The notes beneath the pieces are model-generated. The model worked only from the letters and a program-made list of their open reading frames with translations. It did not search any database and was not told where the DNA came from. A program made the translations under genes and the position numbers. From Deltaproteobacteria bacterium (GTDB lineage: Bacteria; Desulfobacterota; Desulfobulbia; Desulfobulbales; Desulfocapsaceae), in contig PDQQ01000014.1 of NCBI GenBank assembly GCA_002747825.1, positions 1 through 64,000 of the forward strand: DNA of 64,000 nucleotides, written 5' to 3'. How positions within the stretch are numbered: the first letter of the stretch is position 1; each line of letters begins with the position of its first letter. Positions 1-10,931 of this stretch are shown here, piece after piece.

Positions 1-106
1 TTTGGCTCTGGGGTGATTGGTTTTTTACACTCTAACCCACGTTGGCAAGGATGGCAGGTCTTTCTCATCTCTTAATGACTACAAACATTATGTCTAGCAA
101 ACTCAG

Positions 107-1576
107 CTACCCTTCGTAGTTGCTCGAAGCCGTTTTCCCACCGTGTCCGGTCCAGTTGGTGTGAAAGAATTCATTACGCGGCCTGTCGATCCGCTCGTAG
201 GTATGGGCACCAAAATAGTCCCGCTGCGCCTGGAGCAGATTCGCAGGAAGTCGCTCGCTCGTATATCCATCAAGAAAGCTGATGGCCGCCGTCATTGCCG
301 GCATCGGCAGACCGATCTCTACGCCCTTGGCCACAATACGGCGCCAGGAATCCATACTCTGGATCAGAATATCTCTAAAATACGGGGCAAAGCCCAAGAA
401 GGGCAGGTCTGGCTCCACATCGAATGCTCTATTGATGTCAGCGAGGAAGGTGCTGCGGATGATGCAGCCTTCGCGCCAGATCATGGCAATATTCCCGAGA
501 TTGAGCTGCCAGGAATAGGCCGCCGACGCCTGCCGCAAAAGCATAAACCCCTGTGCATAACTGATGATCTTCGAGGCAAGCAAGGCGTCGTGCAGGGCCT
601 GCAGCCATTGCGATATATCCTCCTGGAGGTCTACTGTCGGAGTAATCGTTTTCTTGAAAAAGGCGGCAGCCTTGACACGCTCCTGCTTGAGGGCGGAGAG
701 GCTGCGGGCAAATACCGCTTCTGTTATCAGGGTCAGCGGAATACCCTGATCAAGAGCGTTAATACCTGTCCATTTGCCAGTTCCTTTCTGTCCGGCTGCA
801 TCAAGAATATTATCAAGCAGCAGAGTACCGGTTTCCTCTTCCCTGTAGCGCAATATATCGGCTGTAATCTCGATCAGGTAGCTGCTCAGTTCCGTATGGT
901 TCCATTCGGCAAAGGCAGAGGCCATCTGCTCTTCAGAAAGCTGCAGCGCGTCTCGCATAAAGTGATATGCCTCACAGATAAGCTGCATATCCCCGTACTC
1001 AATCCCGTTATGCACCATTTTCACAAAATGTCCGGCACCGCCTTCTCCCACCCAGTCACAGCAGGGTTGACCATCGCTTGTCTTTGCGGCGATATCCCGC
1101 AAAATATCTCGCACCATCGGCCAGGCCTCAGAACTGCCGCCGGGCATGATCGCAGGGCCGCGCCGTGCCCCCTCTTCTCCGCCGGAAATCCCGGTGCCGA
1201 TATAATACAACCCCCTTTCCGCAAGGGCTTTGCCCCTTCGTTCGGTATCCTGATAGTTGGAATTCCCCCCATCAAGAATGATATCGCCTGTATCAAGCAA
1301 TGGTGTGAGACGCTCGATAAAATGATCGACCACCTCACCGGCCCGAACCATCAACATTACCTTGCGTGGACGCTGCAATTTATCGACCAGGTCCTCGAGT
1401 GAGCTGGCCCCGATGATCCTGGTATCCTTTGCCGGGCCGTTTAAAAAATCTTCCACCTTTGACTGGGTCCTGTTGTACGCGACAACCCTGTAACCATGGT
1501 CATCGATATTCAGAATCAGATTCTGCCCCATCACCGCCAGTCCAATAACCCCGATATCACCTTGTATGCTGTCCAT
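107..1576 (-). CDS. gnd: 6-phosphogluconate dehydrogenase
   Basis: Translation has GDIGVIGLAVMGQNLILN Rossmann motif and GGNSNYQDTERR / GISGGEEGARRGPAIMPGG family signatures; start chosen at MDSIQGD, preceded by AGGAAA. Confidence 0.96.
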   Translation of the reverse strand: MDSIQGDIGVIGLAVMGQNLILNIDDHGYRVVAYNRTQSKVEDFLNGPAKDTRIIGASSLEDLVDKLQRPRKVMLMVRAGEVVDHFIERLTPLLDTGDIILDGGNSNYQDTERRGKALAERGLYYIGTGISGGEEGARRGPAIMPGGSSEAWPMVRDILRDIAAKTSDGQPCCDWVGEGGAGHFVKMVHNGIEYGDMQLICEAYHFMRDALQLSEEQMASAFAEWNHTELSSYLIEITADILRYREEETGTLLLDNILDAAGQKGTGKWTGINALDQGIPLTLITEAVFARSLSALKQERVKAAAFFKKTITPTVDLQEDISQWLQALHDALLASKIISYAQGFMLLRQASAAYSWQLNLGNIAMIWREGCIIRSTFLADINRAFDVEPDLPFLGFAPYFRDILIQSMDSWRRIVAKGVEIGLPMPAMTAAISFLDGYTSERLPANLLQAQRDYFGAHTYERIDRPRNEFFHTNWTGHGGKTASSNYEG

Positions 1577-1685
1577 TATTTTTTCCTGTCGCTCATGTTC
1601 ATTAAAGTTGTTCTCTTTTTTAGAAGGCAGCATCTGCCCTCTTCTTTCTTCTGCCGGTCCTGGCAGATGTTCTCAACATACGCTT

Positions 1686-2432
1686 TCAGGTCTGATCAGC
1701 ATCAACAAAGGATGCCGCAGCCTGGTCAAGATACCATTCTGTTATACCGTCAATAGATCTGATACGAGCTGCCGGCCAGGGCAGCGGATCTGACAACTGC
1801 GCTTTATCCTCAATTCTTTTTTGCATCTGCGCAAGAATTGCCGACTTGCCGTTGCCCAGCAGCAGATAGGTCAGCCTTGTTCCCGCCGCAAGCAGGCTGG
1901 CTGTCTGGCTAATACGACGCTGGCCGGTTTCTGGATGTCTGGCGATGGTTATCCAGTTTTTGTCCGTATAATCTGTCTGCCCCGGGAAAAGAGAGGCGGT
2001 ATGTCCATCACCCCCTACGCCGAGATGTATCCAGTCGAAAACCGGGTATCCCGCCTTATTTTTCGGCAAATATTGGTCGATTTCGTCGGAGTATCGGCTC
2101 ACCTCCCGCTCTGGAGGCTCTTCTCCCCGAATGCGGTGCAGATTTTTTCGCGGGATATTGATATGAGAAAACAACAGCTTATCGGCGACGCCAAAGTTAC
2201 TGTCGGCAGCGTCCGGAGGAACACAACGTTCATCACACCACCAGAAATGGAGATTTTTCCAGCAGATACCTCCGGCATATGGCGGCCGGGCGAGAAGCTC
2301 GAACCAGAGCTTTGGCGTGCTGCCGCCGGAGAGCGAGATATGCCTCTGCCCCCCACCCGTGCTCAAGGCAAGCAGCTCGTTGGCAAGTGCTTCAACCACC
2401 GCCGCGGGAGAGGAAAAAATCTTCAGGTTCAT
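1686..2432 (-). CDS. pgl: 6-phosphogluconolactonase
   Basis: [32 protein letters not shown] and [14 protein letters not shown] motifs; 4-bp overlap with zwf. Confidence 0.93.
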   Translation of the reverse strand: MNLKIFSSPAAVVEALANELLALSTGGGQRHISLSGGSTPKLWFELLARPPYAGGICWKNLHFWWCDERCVPPDAADSNFGVADKLLFSHINIPRKNLHRIRGEEPPEREVSRYSDEIDQYLPKNKAGYPVFDWIHLGVGGDGHTASLFPGQTDYTDKNWITIARHPETGQRRISQTASLLAAGTRLTYLLLGNGKSAILAQMQKRIEDKAQLSDPLPWPAARIRSIDGITEWYLDQAAASFVDADQT

Positions 2433-3922
2433 AGCTCACAATATCCGGTATCCGCCAAATTTTTACAGGGGAATCGCCACATCTTTTCTTCCCGTGCCAA
2501 CAGCTCATCGGCCTCTTGCGGGCCCCAGGTACCGGCTGCATAACCGTAGAGCTTGCCCTCTTTCTCCTTGAAATCAAGAATTGGTTGAACAAACTGCCAG
2601 CAGGCCTCCACGGCATCCGTGCGGGTAAACAGGGTGGCGTCGCCGTTGATTGCATCGAGCAAAAGCCGCTCATAGGCATCCAGAACCTCGGTATTGGCCA
2701 GGTCACGGTAATGAAAATCCATACCAACCTCCTCTGTCTGAAAGCCTGCACCAGGCTTTTTCAGGCCAAAATTGATACGAATGCCCTCATCCGGCTGGAT
2801 GCGGATAATAATTGTATTCTCTGGGGCACAAGAGGCAAAAAACGGATGCGGTGTCTTCTTGAAATAGAGAACGATCTCAGTAACCCTGGTTGGCAACCGC
2901 TTGCCGGTGCGGAGATAAAAAGGCACCCCCATCCAACGCCAGTTATCAATAAACATTTTGAGCGCAACATAGGTCTCTGTCCGCGATTCTTGCCCAACCC
3001 CTTGTTCGTTACGATAGGCGGAGAGAAATTCTCCCCGCACCGTTGACTGGGCGTACTGACCGAGAACCAGATTGTAGAGCAGATCGTTCTCGGTTAACGG
3101 CCGAAAGCAGTGCATGATCTTGACAGCCTCGTCACGAATACAGCGAGCATCGATCTTTGATGGAGGCTCCATTGCCATCATTGCCAGGACCTGCAAAAGA
3201 TGATTCTGCAACATGTCACGTACCGCCCCCACATGATCGTAGTAACCACCACGTTTTTCAACGCCAAGAAATTCGGCGGCAGTAATCTCGACACGATCAA
3301 CGAAATTACGATTCCAGAGCGGCTCGAACAGGGCGTTGGAAAAGCGCAAGACGAGCAAATTCTGTACCGTCTCCTTACCAAGGTAATGGTCGATACGATA
3401 GATCTGATGCTCACCGAAATTCTCGTGGAGCTTCTGGTCAAGCTTTTTGGCAGAGAGCAGATCATGGCCAAAGGGCTTTTCAACGATAAGCCGTTTCCAG
3501 CCGTCGCTTTCATCGTGCATCTGCTGTGCCGCCAATTGTTCTGAGATCCTCAGGTAAAGACTCGGAGGGGTCGCAAGGTAATAGAGAATATTGCCCCCGG
3601 CCTTATGCCTGCCGGCAAGAACAGCGATGCGCTCCTTCAATGAACAAAAATCCTCTGTATTCTCAGGATCTGTCTGCTGATAATAGAGATGGTTACAAAA
3701 ATCTTCTTCGGATTCCAAAAGATTCCGGTTGGGGATTTTATCAATACCGGCACAAAGCTTTTCCCGAAATGTGGCATCGGTATAGGCGCTGCGACTGGCG
3801 CCAAGAATTGCAAAATTTTCTGGCAGACGTTGATCGGCAAAAAGATGGTAGAGCGCCGGGATGAGTTTTCGCTGGGTGAGATCTCCTGAGGCTCCGAAAA
3901 TAACAATGATTGCGTTGTCCAT
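2429..3922 (-). CDS. zwf: glucose-6-phosphate 1-dehydrogenase
   Basis: [18 protein letters not shown] and [20 protein letters not shown] motifs; start MDNAII preceded by AGGA (ORF extends to 3949). Confidence 0.96.
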   Translation of the reverse strand: MDNAIIVIFGASGDLTQRKLIPALYHLFADQRLPENFAILGASRSAYTDATFREKLCAGIDKIPNRNLLESEEDFCNHLYYQQTDPENTEDFCSLKERIAVLAGRHKAGGNILYYLATPPSLYLRISEQLAAQQMHDESDGWKRLIVEKPFGHDLLSAKKLDQKLHENFGEHQIYRIDHYLGKETVQNLLVLRFSNALFEPLWNRNFVDRVEITAAEFLGVEKRGGYYDHVGAVRDMLQNHLLQVLAMMAMEPPSKIDARCIRDEAVKIMHCFRPLTENDLLYNLVLGQYAQSTVRGEFLSAYRNEQGVGQESRTETYVALKMFIDNWRWMGVPFYLRTGKRLPTRVTEIVLYFKKTPHPFFASCAPENTIIIRIQPDEGIRINFGLKKPGAGFQTEEVGMDFHYRDLANTEVLDAYERLLLDAINGDATLFTRTDAVEACWQFVQPILDFKEKEGKLYGYAAGTWGPQEADELLAREEKMWRFPCKNLADTGYCEL

Positions 3923-4485
3923 GGCAGATCCTGGTAGAAAAGTTTTCATTGTCTATCAGGGTATGCCTTAAAGAGGATTCTGTCAATTGCAATACCCCTG
4001 GTTTTCCCCTGTATGCAGTCGATGGTCTGCCCATAGCCTTAAACGGAAAGGATCATTGTCCCCAGGCCCCAAGATGCTGATTCAAAAAATCACCAGAAGA
4101 GAAACCACCCTTATATCCAGAACCATCATCGGTCAGGATCCAATAAGACCATAGGCGTACACAAGCCCAGGTTAGCGTTAATATAATTTTCCATGGCGGT
4201 TGTTTTCGACCTTGCTCTCCCTCCCGTTTGTGCGTAACCCATTTGCACAAAAAGAAAAGATTTCTCCAGGCTACAGGTATTCTCCCCCTTTACAGCCAAC
4301 CTTCTTTTTTGATATGGTTGAATGTAAAATTCCTTTACCAGCATGTTGCTGAAAAAAAGGACCACCGTCGTTGATATATTTTTTGGCAAAAAAGGCTTTT
4401 GGGATTACACTGCGGGCGATCAGAGAGTATGTGCTTTATCCGCAGTATTAAACACAACTATTCACCACAGGAATGGAGAAATACA

Positions 4486-4920
4486 ATGGACATAAACGAA
4501 CTGCTTCAATTGGGTGCAAAGGCTTTTAAAGACAGTACATTAAGCGGCGATGCAGGCAGTAATCTCGACCTGCAATCAATCAGTTCCGCAATATCCAATC
4601 TCACCGGCGGGGAAGGCTTTGACCTCAGTGCTCTTGTAGGCAAACTCAGCGCCGGAGGCCTCGGAGAGATGGTAAGCTCATGGCTTGGCGATGGCAGCAA
4701 TAAAGGCATCAGTCTTGATCAGATAACCAGTATTTTTGGCAGTGACAAGATACAGGAATTTGCCTCAGAGCTGGGTGTAAGTACCGAGGAAGCTGCCGGA
4801 GGTCTTTCAGAGGCACTACCTCGTATCGTAGATAAAGCCAGCAGCGCAGGTCTCCTGCCAGACTCTCTAGGCAGTGTTGAAGATGTGGTCGGACTTGCCG
4901 GAAAACTCTTCTCCAGATAA
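4486..4920 (+). CDS. DUF937/YidB-like protein
   Basis: KLSAGGLGEMVSSWLGDGSNKGIS...LGVSTEEAAGGLSEALPRIVD resembles YidB; start MDINELL with GGAATGGAG upstream. Confidence 0.75.
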   Translation: MDINELLQLGAKAFKDSTLSGDAGSNLDLQSISSAISNLTGGEGFDLSALVGKLSAGGLGEMVSSWLGDGSNKGISLDQITSIFGSDKIQEFASELGVSTEEAAGGLSEALPRIVDKASSAGLLPDSLGSVEDVVGLAGKLFSR

Positions 4921-5039
4921 CCTTTGAGAAGATCTTTTGTACAGCCAATGAGAGAAGACCATCGGCTGATCAGAATCACCATATACAATTATGCCTTTTG
5001 TCTCCTCAATACACGACCAGAGACCTGGCATGCAGAGTA

Positions 5040-5073
5040 AGGACAATGCCTTTTTCTCAAAAGGCATTGTCCT
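5040..5073. repeat. perfect 15-bp inverted repeat, 4-nt loop
   Basis: AGGACAATGCCTTTT-TCTC-AAAAGGCATTGTCCT, between the DUF937 and DUF945 genes. Confidence 0.85.
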
Positions 5074-5100
5074 CCCTTATAAAAAGACAGGAGAAAATTT

Positions 5101-6429
5101 ATGAAGAAAGGTCTTATTACCATCCTTATCCTGGCAGTCGCATTCCTGGCTGTCATTCCCTGGCTGGGAGGCATGATTACCGAATCAACCATTCAGGAGC
5201 AGGTTGCTAAAACCAACCAGATATACAGCGATATAGGACAGAGAACCAATATAGAAATCGTCGAATACAACAGAGGTTTTGGCGCATCAACATTTTTGAT
5301 GAAGCTTACCGATCCAATTCTCGCAAAATTCTTTGGAATTCAGGAAATTCTTATCGACAGTGAGGCCAAACATGGCATAACCGGTATTGACACCACCAGC
5401 AGCCTTCAAAAAAACAGCTGGTACAAAGATTTCATCGACAGCAAACTCGGCGGCAAGGATCCATTACATACGCATACCCGTTACAGCTATCTGGGCAATG
5501 TAACTTCAGACGTACAGCTTGACGAATGCTCTCTGGCCAGCGATCGGAACACATTCACAATAAAGGCAGGGAATTTCACCTCCACTGCCGATAAAGAGTT
5601 AACCAACTTCACGATAAAGGGAGACTGGAAGGGCCTTGAAGCCGCCTTTGATGAAGGTACGATACAACTTGGGCCGAGCACGCTGAAGGGGGACATGAAA
5701 CTATTCTCACCCTATATATGGAAGGGCTCCATGGAGTTTGCAGCTCAGGAACTACAGGCCGGACAAGAGGCAGAAACCTTTACCTTGACCGGTCCACGGA
5801 TAGAGGTAAAATCAGATATAAGTAAAGATGGCGCAACTATGTCAGTCGAAGAAAAGATCAGCTTTGACCAGTTGCAGATTGAAGAAGAAAAGGTAGAAAG
5901 CTTTTCCGGCAGTGTGATCATTAAAAACATCAACGTCAAGGCCTACGAAGAATTTATAAAGGCCTATTCTAAGGCTATGGAGCCGATCATTGACACAATG
6001 TTGGACGATCCTGAAAAAGACCCCCAGATTGCCGGCGAGGAAGTTGCTGCCACCATGCTGGGGATGTTGCCGCTCGTTGAAAAGTTGCTCTCAAAGGATC
6101 TGGAGATTAGACTCAGCAACATTCACCTCACCTTGCCCGAGGGAGAGATCAAGGCCGATGTGCGGCTTCAACTCTTAGAGGACGTCACTCTTACCCAATT
6201 TATTTCCATGTCTCAAAAGCCCGGCATGTTTCTCGATATCTTCTCGCTTGCCTCGGATATAAGCTTTCCCAAGGCCCTTGCAGAAGACAATGATTCGAGC
6301 CTGTTTCAGCCCCTTTTGCCGGGCATGCAAACCGGTTTCTTCGTTATAAAAGATGATAAGGCCGTCCATACCGCAGAGATCCGTGACGGAAAACTCTACC
6401 TCAACGACAAGGAAGTACCTCTGCAGTAG
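5101..6429 (+). CDS. YdgA-like DUF945 family protein
   Basis: N-terminal signal/TM (MKKGLITILILAVAFLAVIPWLGG), ~440 aa, organisation and motif (NRGFGAST.. HG) similar to YdgA/DUF945. Confidence 0.7.
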   Translation: MKKGLITILILAVAFLAVIPWLGGMITESTIQEQVAKTNQIYSDIGQRTNIEIVEYNRGFGASTFLMKLTDPILAKFFGIQEILIDSEAKHGITGIDTTSSLQKNSWYKDFIDSKLGGKDPLHTHTRYSYLGNVTSDVQLDECSLASDRNTFTIKAGNFTSTADKELTNFTIKGDWKGLEAAFDEGTIQLGPSTLKGDMKLFSPYIWKGSMEFAAQELQAGQEAETFTLTGPRIEVKSDISKDGATMSVEEKISFDQLQIEEEKVESFSGSVIIKNINVKAYEEFIKAYSKAMEPIIDTMLDDPEKDPQIAGEEVAATMLGMLPLVEKLLSKDLEIRLSNIHLTLPEGEIKADVRLQLLEDVTLTQFISMSQKPGMFLDIFSLASDISFPKALAEDNDSSLFQPLLPGMQTGFFVIKDDKAVHTAEIRDGKLYLNDKEVPLQ

Positions 6430-6444
6430 CACGACAACAGCGTT

Positions 6445-6481
6445 CCCGCCCCCTGGTTGCCCACAATGGCGCCAGGGCGGG
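6445..6481. terminator. possible bidirectional hairpin between convergent genes
   Basis: CCCG-CC-CCCTGG ... CCAGGG-CGGG stem with 2-nt bulge; no clear U tract. Confidence 0.3.
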
Positions 6482-6502
6482 GGACCATGTGCATTGGCGA
6501 GA

Positions 6503-7141
6503 TCAGGGAGCAACCCGCTCTATAGTCCAGACATTATCCCCACCTCTCGAGTATAAAAAGCGATCGTGCAGTCTGTTTTCACGCCCCTGCCAAAATTCAA
6601 TGTCATAGGGGACAACCCGATATCCGCCCCAAAACGAAGGAATCGGTACATCACCCTGACCGATTTTTGTTTTTATCTCCTGAAATTTCTGCATCAACAG
6701 CTGTCTTGAACGAATAGGGTGACTCTGACTGGAAACCCAGGCAGCCATTTGGCTCTCTTTAGGACGACTCATAAAATACTTTGCTGATTCCAGCGCAGAA
6801 ATTTTCTCAGCAAGACCATGCACAGCAACCTGCCGCTCAAGCTCAAGCCAGACAAACAGCAGGCTTACCCTCTGGTTTCCCTTCATATCACTGGCTTTCC
6901 TGCTTGAATAGTTGGTAAAGAAGACAAAGCCGGAATGATCGTAATACTTGAGCAAAACGGTTCTTTGATTCGGTTGGCCCTGGTCGTTGACGGTTGCCAG
7001 CACCATCGCAGTAGAATCAGGAATATCGTTTTTTTGCGCCGTCTCAAACCAGTCGGTAAACTGAACGACAGGATCATCTGCCAGGTCTTTCCGGGACAAT
7101 CCTCCGACAAGATATTCCCGTCGATAATCTCTTAAATCCAC
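6503..7141 (-). CDS. pdxH: pyridoxamine 5'-phosphate oxidase
   Basis: MDLRDYRREYLVGGLSRKDLADDPVVQFTDWF; C-terminal WQGRENRLHDRFLYSR; typical PdxH. Confidence 0.95.
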   Translation of the reverse strand: MDLRDYRREYLVGGLSRKDLADDPVVQFTDWFETAQKNDIPDSTAMVLATVNDQGQPNQRTVLLKYYDHSGFVFFTNYSSRKASDMKGNQRVSLLFVWLELERQVAVHGLAEKISALESAKYFMSRPKESQMAAWVSSQSHPIRSRQLLMQKFQEIKTKIGQGDVPIPSFWGGYRVVPYDIEFWQGRENRLHDRFLYSRGGDNVWTIERVAP

Positions 7142-7239
7142 AATAAGATCTTCCCTCCAGGTTCAGGTAAAAAAGAGCACAAATCTCTCTGAGAAAAATC
7201 AAAAAAGATGTTCTATACGATGAAAGATTCGGCACCACG

Positions 7240-7674
7240 TCATCGAGCAATGCAGTCAACCAACTCCAGGGTAAAGCTGAGATCTTTTCCCGCAAGGGGA
7301 GGATTGGCATCAAGTGTAATATGGGTATCGGTGATTTCGACCACCACGACTCGCAAGAGTTCTCCATTTACCCCGCCCATCTCAAGACGCATACCAACCT
7401 CCGGCGTAAGATCGGGGGGAACCTGGTCAAGCGGAGCCTGAATGACCATCTCTTCGTTTCTCTCACCGTAGGCCTTCGCACAAGGAATCTCAACACGCTT
7501 CTTCTCTCCGACAGCCATACCCAGGACGGCCTCCTCGAAGCCTTCTATAACCTGTCCACTGCCGACATCAAAGCCAAGAGGCTCCTTGCCTTCAGAGCTG
7601 TCAAAAACAGAACCATCGGCCAATGTGCCAGTATAGTGAACCGTTACCCGGTCTCCTTTTTTAACTTTTGTCAT
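7240..7674 (-). CDS. FKBP-type peptidyl-prolyl cis-trans isomerase (SlyD-like)
   Basis: VKKGDRVTVHYTGTLADGSVFDSSEGKEPLGFDVGSGQVIEGFEEAVLGM with inserted-flap-like region. Confidence 0.9.
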   Translation of the reverse strand: MTKVKKGDRVTVHYTGTLADGSVFDSSEGKEPLGFDVGSGQVIEGFEEAVLGMAVGEKKRVEIPCAKAYGERNEEMVIQAPLDQVPPDLTPEVGMRLEMGGVNGELLRVVVVEITDTHITLDANPPLAGKDLSFTLELVDCIAR

Positions 7675-7897
7675 GCTTTCTCCATAATCCTTTCTTCTTT
7701 AGTGCCAACTCCGGTCATTGCCAGCCAAGGCAGGAATACCCTTTTTGTAATCCTTGATCTTCGTCGAAAAATCGAATACTTCATAGACTTGACCTGCTCT
7801 CGCGAATCTTGCCTCTTTCAGGCCATCACTCCTGCAATATCGGGATACGTGCCAGCAGAAAAACACATCTACCAGACAAGCGCTACATTTTCCAGCA

Positions 7898-9145
7898 ATG
7901 AAAAGACAAAAAACAATGATTATCGGTGGAGGCGCAGCAGGTCTTATGGCGGCACATTCCGCCGCTGTTTGTGGAGACAGCGTCCTCGTCCTTGAGAAAA
8001 TGAAACGGACCGGTCGCAAAATAGGAATAAGCGGTAAAGGCCGATGCAACCTGACCAACAAGGCTCCACTTGCCGAGTTCATCTCCCACTTTGGAGCAAA
8101 TGGCCGGTTCTTACGGCAATGTTTTCAGCAGTTTTTCCGCAACGAACTGCTTGCCTTTTTCCAAAGCCAAAATCTACCGCTTGTCTTAGAACGCGGCGGC
8201 AGGTATTTCCCCGAAACTCAAAAAGCTCTCGATGTGGTCAGGGTATTCAACACCTGCCTTCGGCGGCAGGGTGTCGAGATACAAAAAAACAGCAGGGTTC
8301 TACAACTTGTTATACAACAAAATCGAATCACCGGGGTTGTCTGCAACGGCAGAACCGTTGCGGCAGACAAGGTTATCCTGACAACCGGCGGCAGATCTTA
8401 CCCGCGAACAGGATCAACCGGCGACGGCTACGCCATGCTGCGTTGCCTCGGGCATACCATTATTCCCCCCCTACCGGCCCTGGTGCCTCTCTACTGCAGT
8501 GATCCCATATGTAAGATGGCCACGGGTCTGACGCTGAAAAATGTCAATCTTCGTCTTTTTATCAACGGCAAAAGGAAGCGGCAGGAATTTGGAGAACTCT
8601 CGTTTACGCCGACAGGTGTCAGTGGACCTGCAGTGCTGACCATCAGCGGTCAGGCAGTGCAAGAACTCGAGCAAAACAGCCGGGTCGACCTGGTGATTGA
8701 TCTCAAGCCGGCACTGAGTGCAGAGCAGTTAGACGCCCGCATCATCCGCGACTGCGGCCGCAGGCACCAGGAAAACATACAAAACCTTCTCCGAGGCCTT
8801 TTACCCCAGCAGCTGATCCCTATCTGTCTCCAATCCTGCCAGATCGCAGGCAATACAAGGGCCGCAGTGTTCCCACGAAAACAGAGGAAACAACTTGTCA
8901 ACTGGTGTAAGAACCTGCGTCTTGCAATAGCCGGATACGGCTCCTGGGATGAGGCTATCGTAACGGCGGGAGGTGTCAGCTTGAAAGAAATCGACCCTCT
9001 GACGATGGAGTCAAGACTTGTCAAGGGGCTGTTTGTGGCCGGAGAACTTCTTGATCTGAACGCCGACACAGGGGGCTTTAACCTGCAGGCAGCCTTTTCC
9101 ACAGGCTGGCTTGCCGGCAGCAGAGCTCTGTATCACAGATCCTGA
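7898..9145 (+). CDS. NAD(P)/FAD-dependent oxidoreductase, HI0933/BaiN-like
   Basis: MIIGGGAAGLMAAHSAA, GRKIGISGKGRCNLTN, TGGVSLKEIDPLTMESRLVKGLFVAGELLDLNADTGGFNLQAAFSTGWLAG. Confidence 0.92.
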   Translation: MKRQKTMIIGGGAAGLMAAHSAAVCGDSVLVLEKMKRTGRKIGISGKGRCNLTNKAPLAEFISHFGANGRFLRQCFQQFFRNELLAFFQSQNLPLVLERGGRYFPETQKALDVVRVFNTCLRRQGVEIQKNSRVLQLVIQQNRITGVVCNGRTVAADKVILTTGGRSYPRTGSTGDGYAMLRCLGHTIIPPLPALVPLYCSDPICKMATGLTLKNVNLRLFINGKRKRQEFGELSFTPTGVSGPAVLTISGQAVQELEQNSRVDLVIDLKPALSAEQLDARIIRDCGRRHQENIQNLLRGLLPQQLIPICLQSCQIAGNTRAAVFPRKQRKQLVNWCKNLRLAIAGYGSWDEAIVTAGGVSLKEIDPLTMESRLVKGLFVAGELLDLNADTGGFNLQAAFSTGWLAGSRALYHRS

Positions 9146-9246
9146 CCCGACCTTTTCACGGGTTTCTTGCTCTTGCAATTCAACGATAGGGCTTTCTCAA
9201 AAAGGCATTCTGTTTCTGGAGAAATTCACAAAGACCGGGCGAAACA

Positions 9247-10254
9247 CTATCTCCCCCAGCCATACTGATAATTGCTGGAAAAGACAACAGCCAGCATTAC
9301 CGCGACAAGCAGCATCGTAATCACAAGCGTTGCCAGCGTCATTCTCGCACAGCTCTCCCGGGCAGACCGAGAAACGGCAAGAAGTCTTGATTGCAAAAGA
9401 AACAGACCTGTGCCGCCGCCGGTCACCGCAGAAAGCCATACTCCGATATACATCAACCAGAAAACCAGGGCATCCGCCTCCTGCAAGAGACAGAACGGAC
9501 AACGATGAACCGGACTCTCAAAGGCATATTGGGTTATATAGAGGGTTATAATAAGAAGGTGTGCAGGCACAAGCAGCAATGAGAAAGATGAAAAAAAGGC
9601 GATACCACGTTTCACGAACAAAACAACAAGACCACAGACAAACTGACAGACGAGTAAGACAACGTAGATACGGACTGTCCATTGATTTTCCAGCCTGTTT
9701 AACAGCTGTGGCAGGGAAAAAGAAGACCTGGAGCTAAAGAGATCGCCACAACAGCTCACCAGGGTATCTGGCTGCATTTGCTGTAACCAGACGGAAAAAA
9801 AAAGGCTGTCAAAAAGAAGGACCAGGCTGAAAAACGGAATGCAAAAAAATTTCAGCCGAACAAGAGGCTGCTCAGAGGTAAGCCGATCCACTCTATCGAG
9901 GATGAGCCAGAGTCCTGTGCCGACGGCAAGAAAAATCTTACAGGCCAGCATGGCAATACCGTAACCACTAAAGGTGAACACGCCAAAGGCACACATGGCG
10001 CCGGTGAGAAAGGGGGCAAGACTATCGGCAGTGAATATGGTGAGAAAGAGAGCACAAATAGTCAGAAACATCGTAAAGGGAAGCAAAACAGCCATAAGTT
10101 CGGCCAGGGCTTCCAGGCGTACCTGTCGCTCGGCGCCACTTTTTCTTTCCCAGAAACAGCCAATACGCAGAGCGTGCCAGCCATTGACCAGCCAAAGGGC
10201 CAAAAGCAATAGCTGAATCAATCCCAAAACCAGCAGGGACGGTGTCCAGATCAT
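9247..10254 (-). CDS. multi-TM membrane protein of unknown function with CPFC motif
   Basis: ~8-9 hydrophobic segments; HRCPFCLLQ motif; 4-bp overlap with downstream partner ATPase gene. Confidence 0.8.
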   Translation of the reverse strand: MIWTPSLLVLGLIQLLLLALWLVNGWHALRIGCFWERKSGAERQVRLEALAELMAVLLPFTMFLTICALFLTIFTADSLAPFLTGAMCAFGVFTFSGYGIAMLACKIFLAVGTGLWLILDRVDRLTSEQPLVRLKFFCIPFFSLVLLFDSLFFSVWLQQMQPDTLVSCCGDLFSSRSSFSLPQLLNRLENQWTVRIYVVLLVCQFVCGLVVLFVKRGIAFFSSFSLLLVPAHLLIITLYITQYAFESPVHRCPFCLLQEADALVFWLMYIGVWLSAVTGGGTGLFLLQSRLLAVSRSARESCARMTLATLVITMLLVAVMLAVVFSSNYQYGWGR

Positions 10255-10931
10255 TCTCTTCCTCTCAGGCAGTGAACATTACCATCGTCAACAAGCAAAC
10301 GCTGGTCAAAGGCAAATTCCTCTGAAAAGACCGGATCATGACTGATAACAACTACAGTTTTACCAGGCAAATGGGCAAGCAGGCTGCGGATCTCTGTTGC
10401 AGATTGTTCATCAAGATGATTGGTTGGTTCATCAGCGAGAAGAACAGGAGGATCATTCACCAGCGCACGGGCAAGACTGACCTTCTGGCGTTGCCCTCCC
10501 GAGAGTTGCTCGACCCTGGTTTCTTGAGTCGCCCCTACCCCGAACGCATCAAGCAGTTGCTGGATTCTCTGGCGGACCGCCCTGGGACGACTCAAACCTG
10601 GTAAGGCTGCAAGCATAATATTTTCAGAGATACTCAGACCAGACAGGAGGTGATCTTCCTGAAAATGATACCCAAAACTGCGATGTCGAAAATGGGTACG
10701 GAAAGGCTCTCCAAGGCCACTTATTTCTGTCTCATCACAATAGATCCTGCCGGTCGTTGGCCGGATGATTCCTCCGAGTAAGGAGAGTAAGGTTGATTTT
10801 CCCGAACCATTCGGACCGGTAATCAACGTGGTACTGCCCGAATCGAGAGAAAAAGAACTCTCTCTTAAACCCCATATTTGCTCGTTATTCCGCCGGTATT
10901 TTTTACAGACTTCCTGAAACGAGATATACAT
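10251..10931 (-). CDS. ABC transporter ATP-binding protein (MacB/LolD-type)
   Basis: Walker A GPNGSGKST, signature LSGGQRQKVSLARAL, Walker B VLLADEPTNHLD. Confidence 0.92.
   Translation of the reverse strand: MYISFQEVCKKYRRNNEQIWGLRESSFSLDSGSTTLITGPNGSGKSTLLSLLGGIIRPTTGRIYCDETEISGLGEPFRTHFRHRSFGYHFQEDHLLSGLSISENIMLAALPGLSRPRAVRQRIQQLLDAFGVGATQETRVEQLSGGQRQKVSLARALVNDPPVLLADEPTNHLDEQSATEIRSLLAHLPGKTVVVISHDPVFSEEFAFDQRLLVDDGNVHCLRGRE

Noticed and set aside
143-1402. 419-aa + strand ORF
   Set aside because: Fully antisense to gnd; translation is low-complexity shadow sequence with no recognisable domain.
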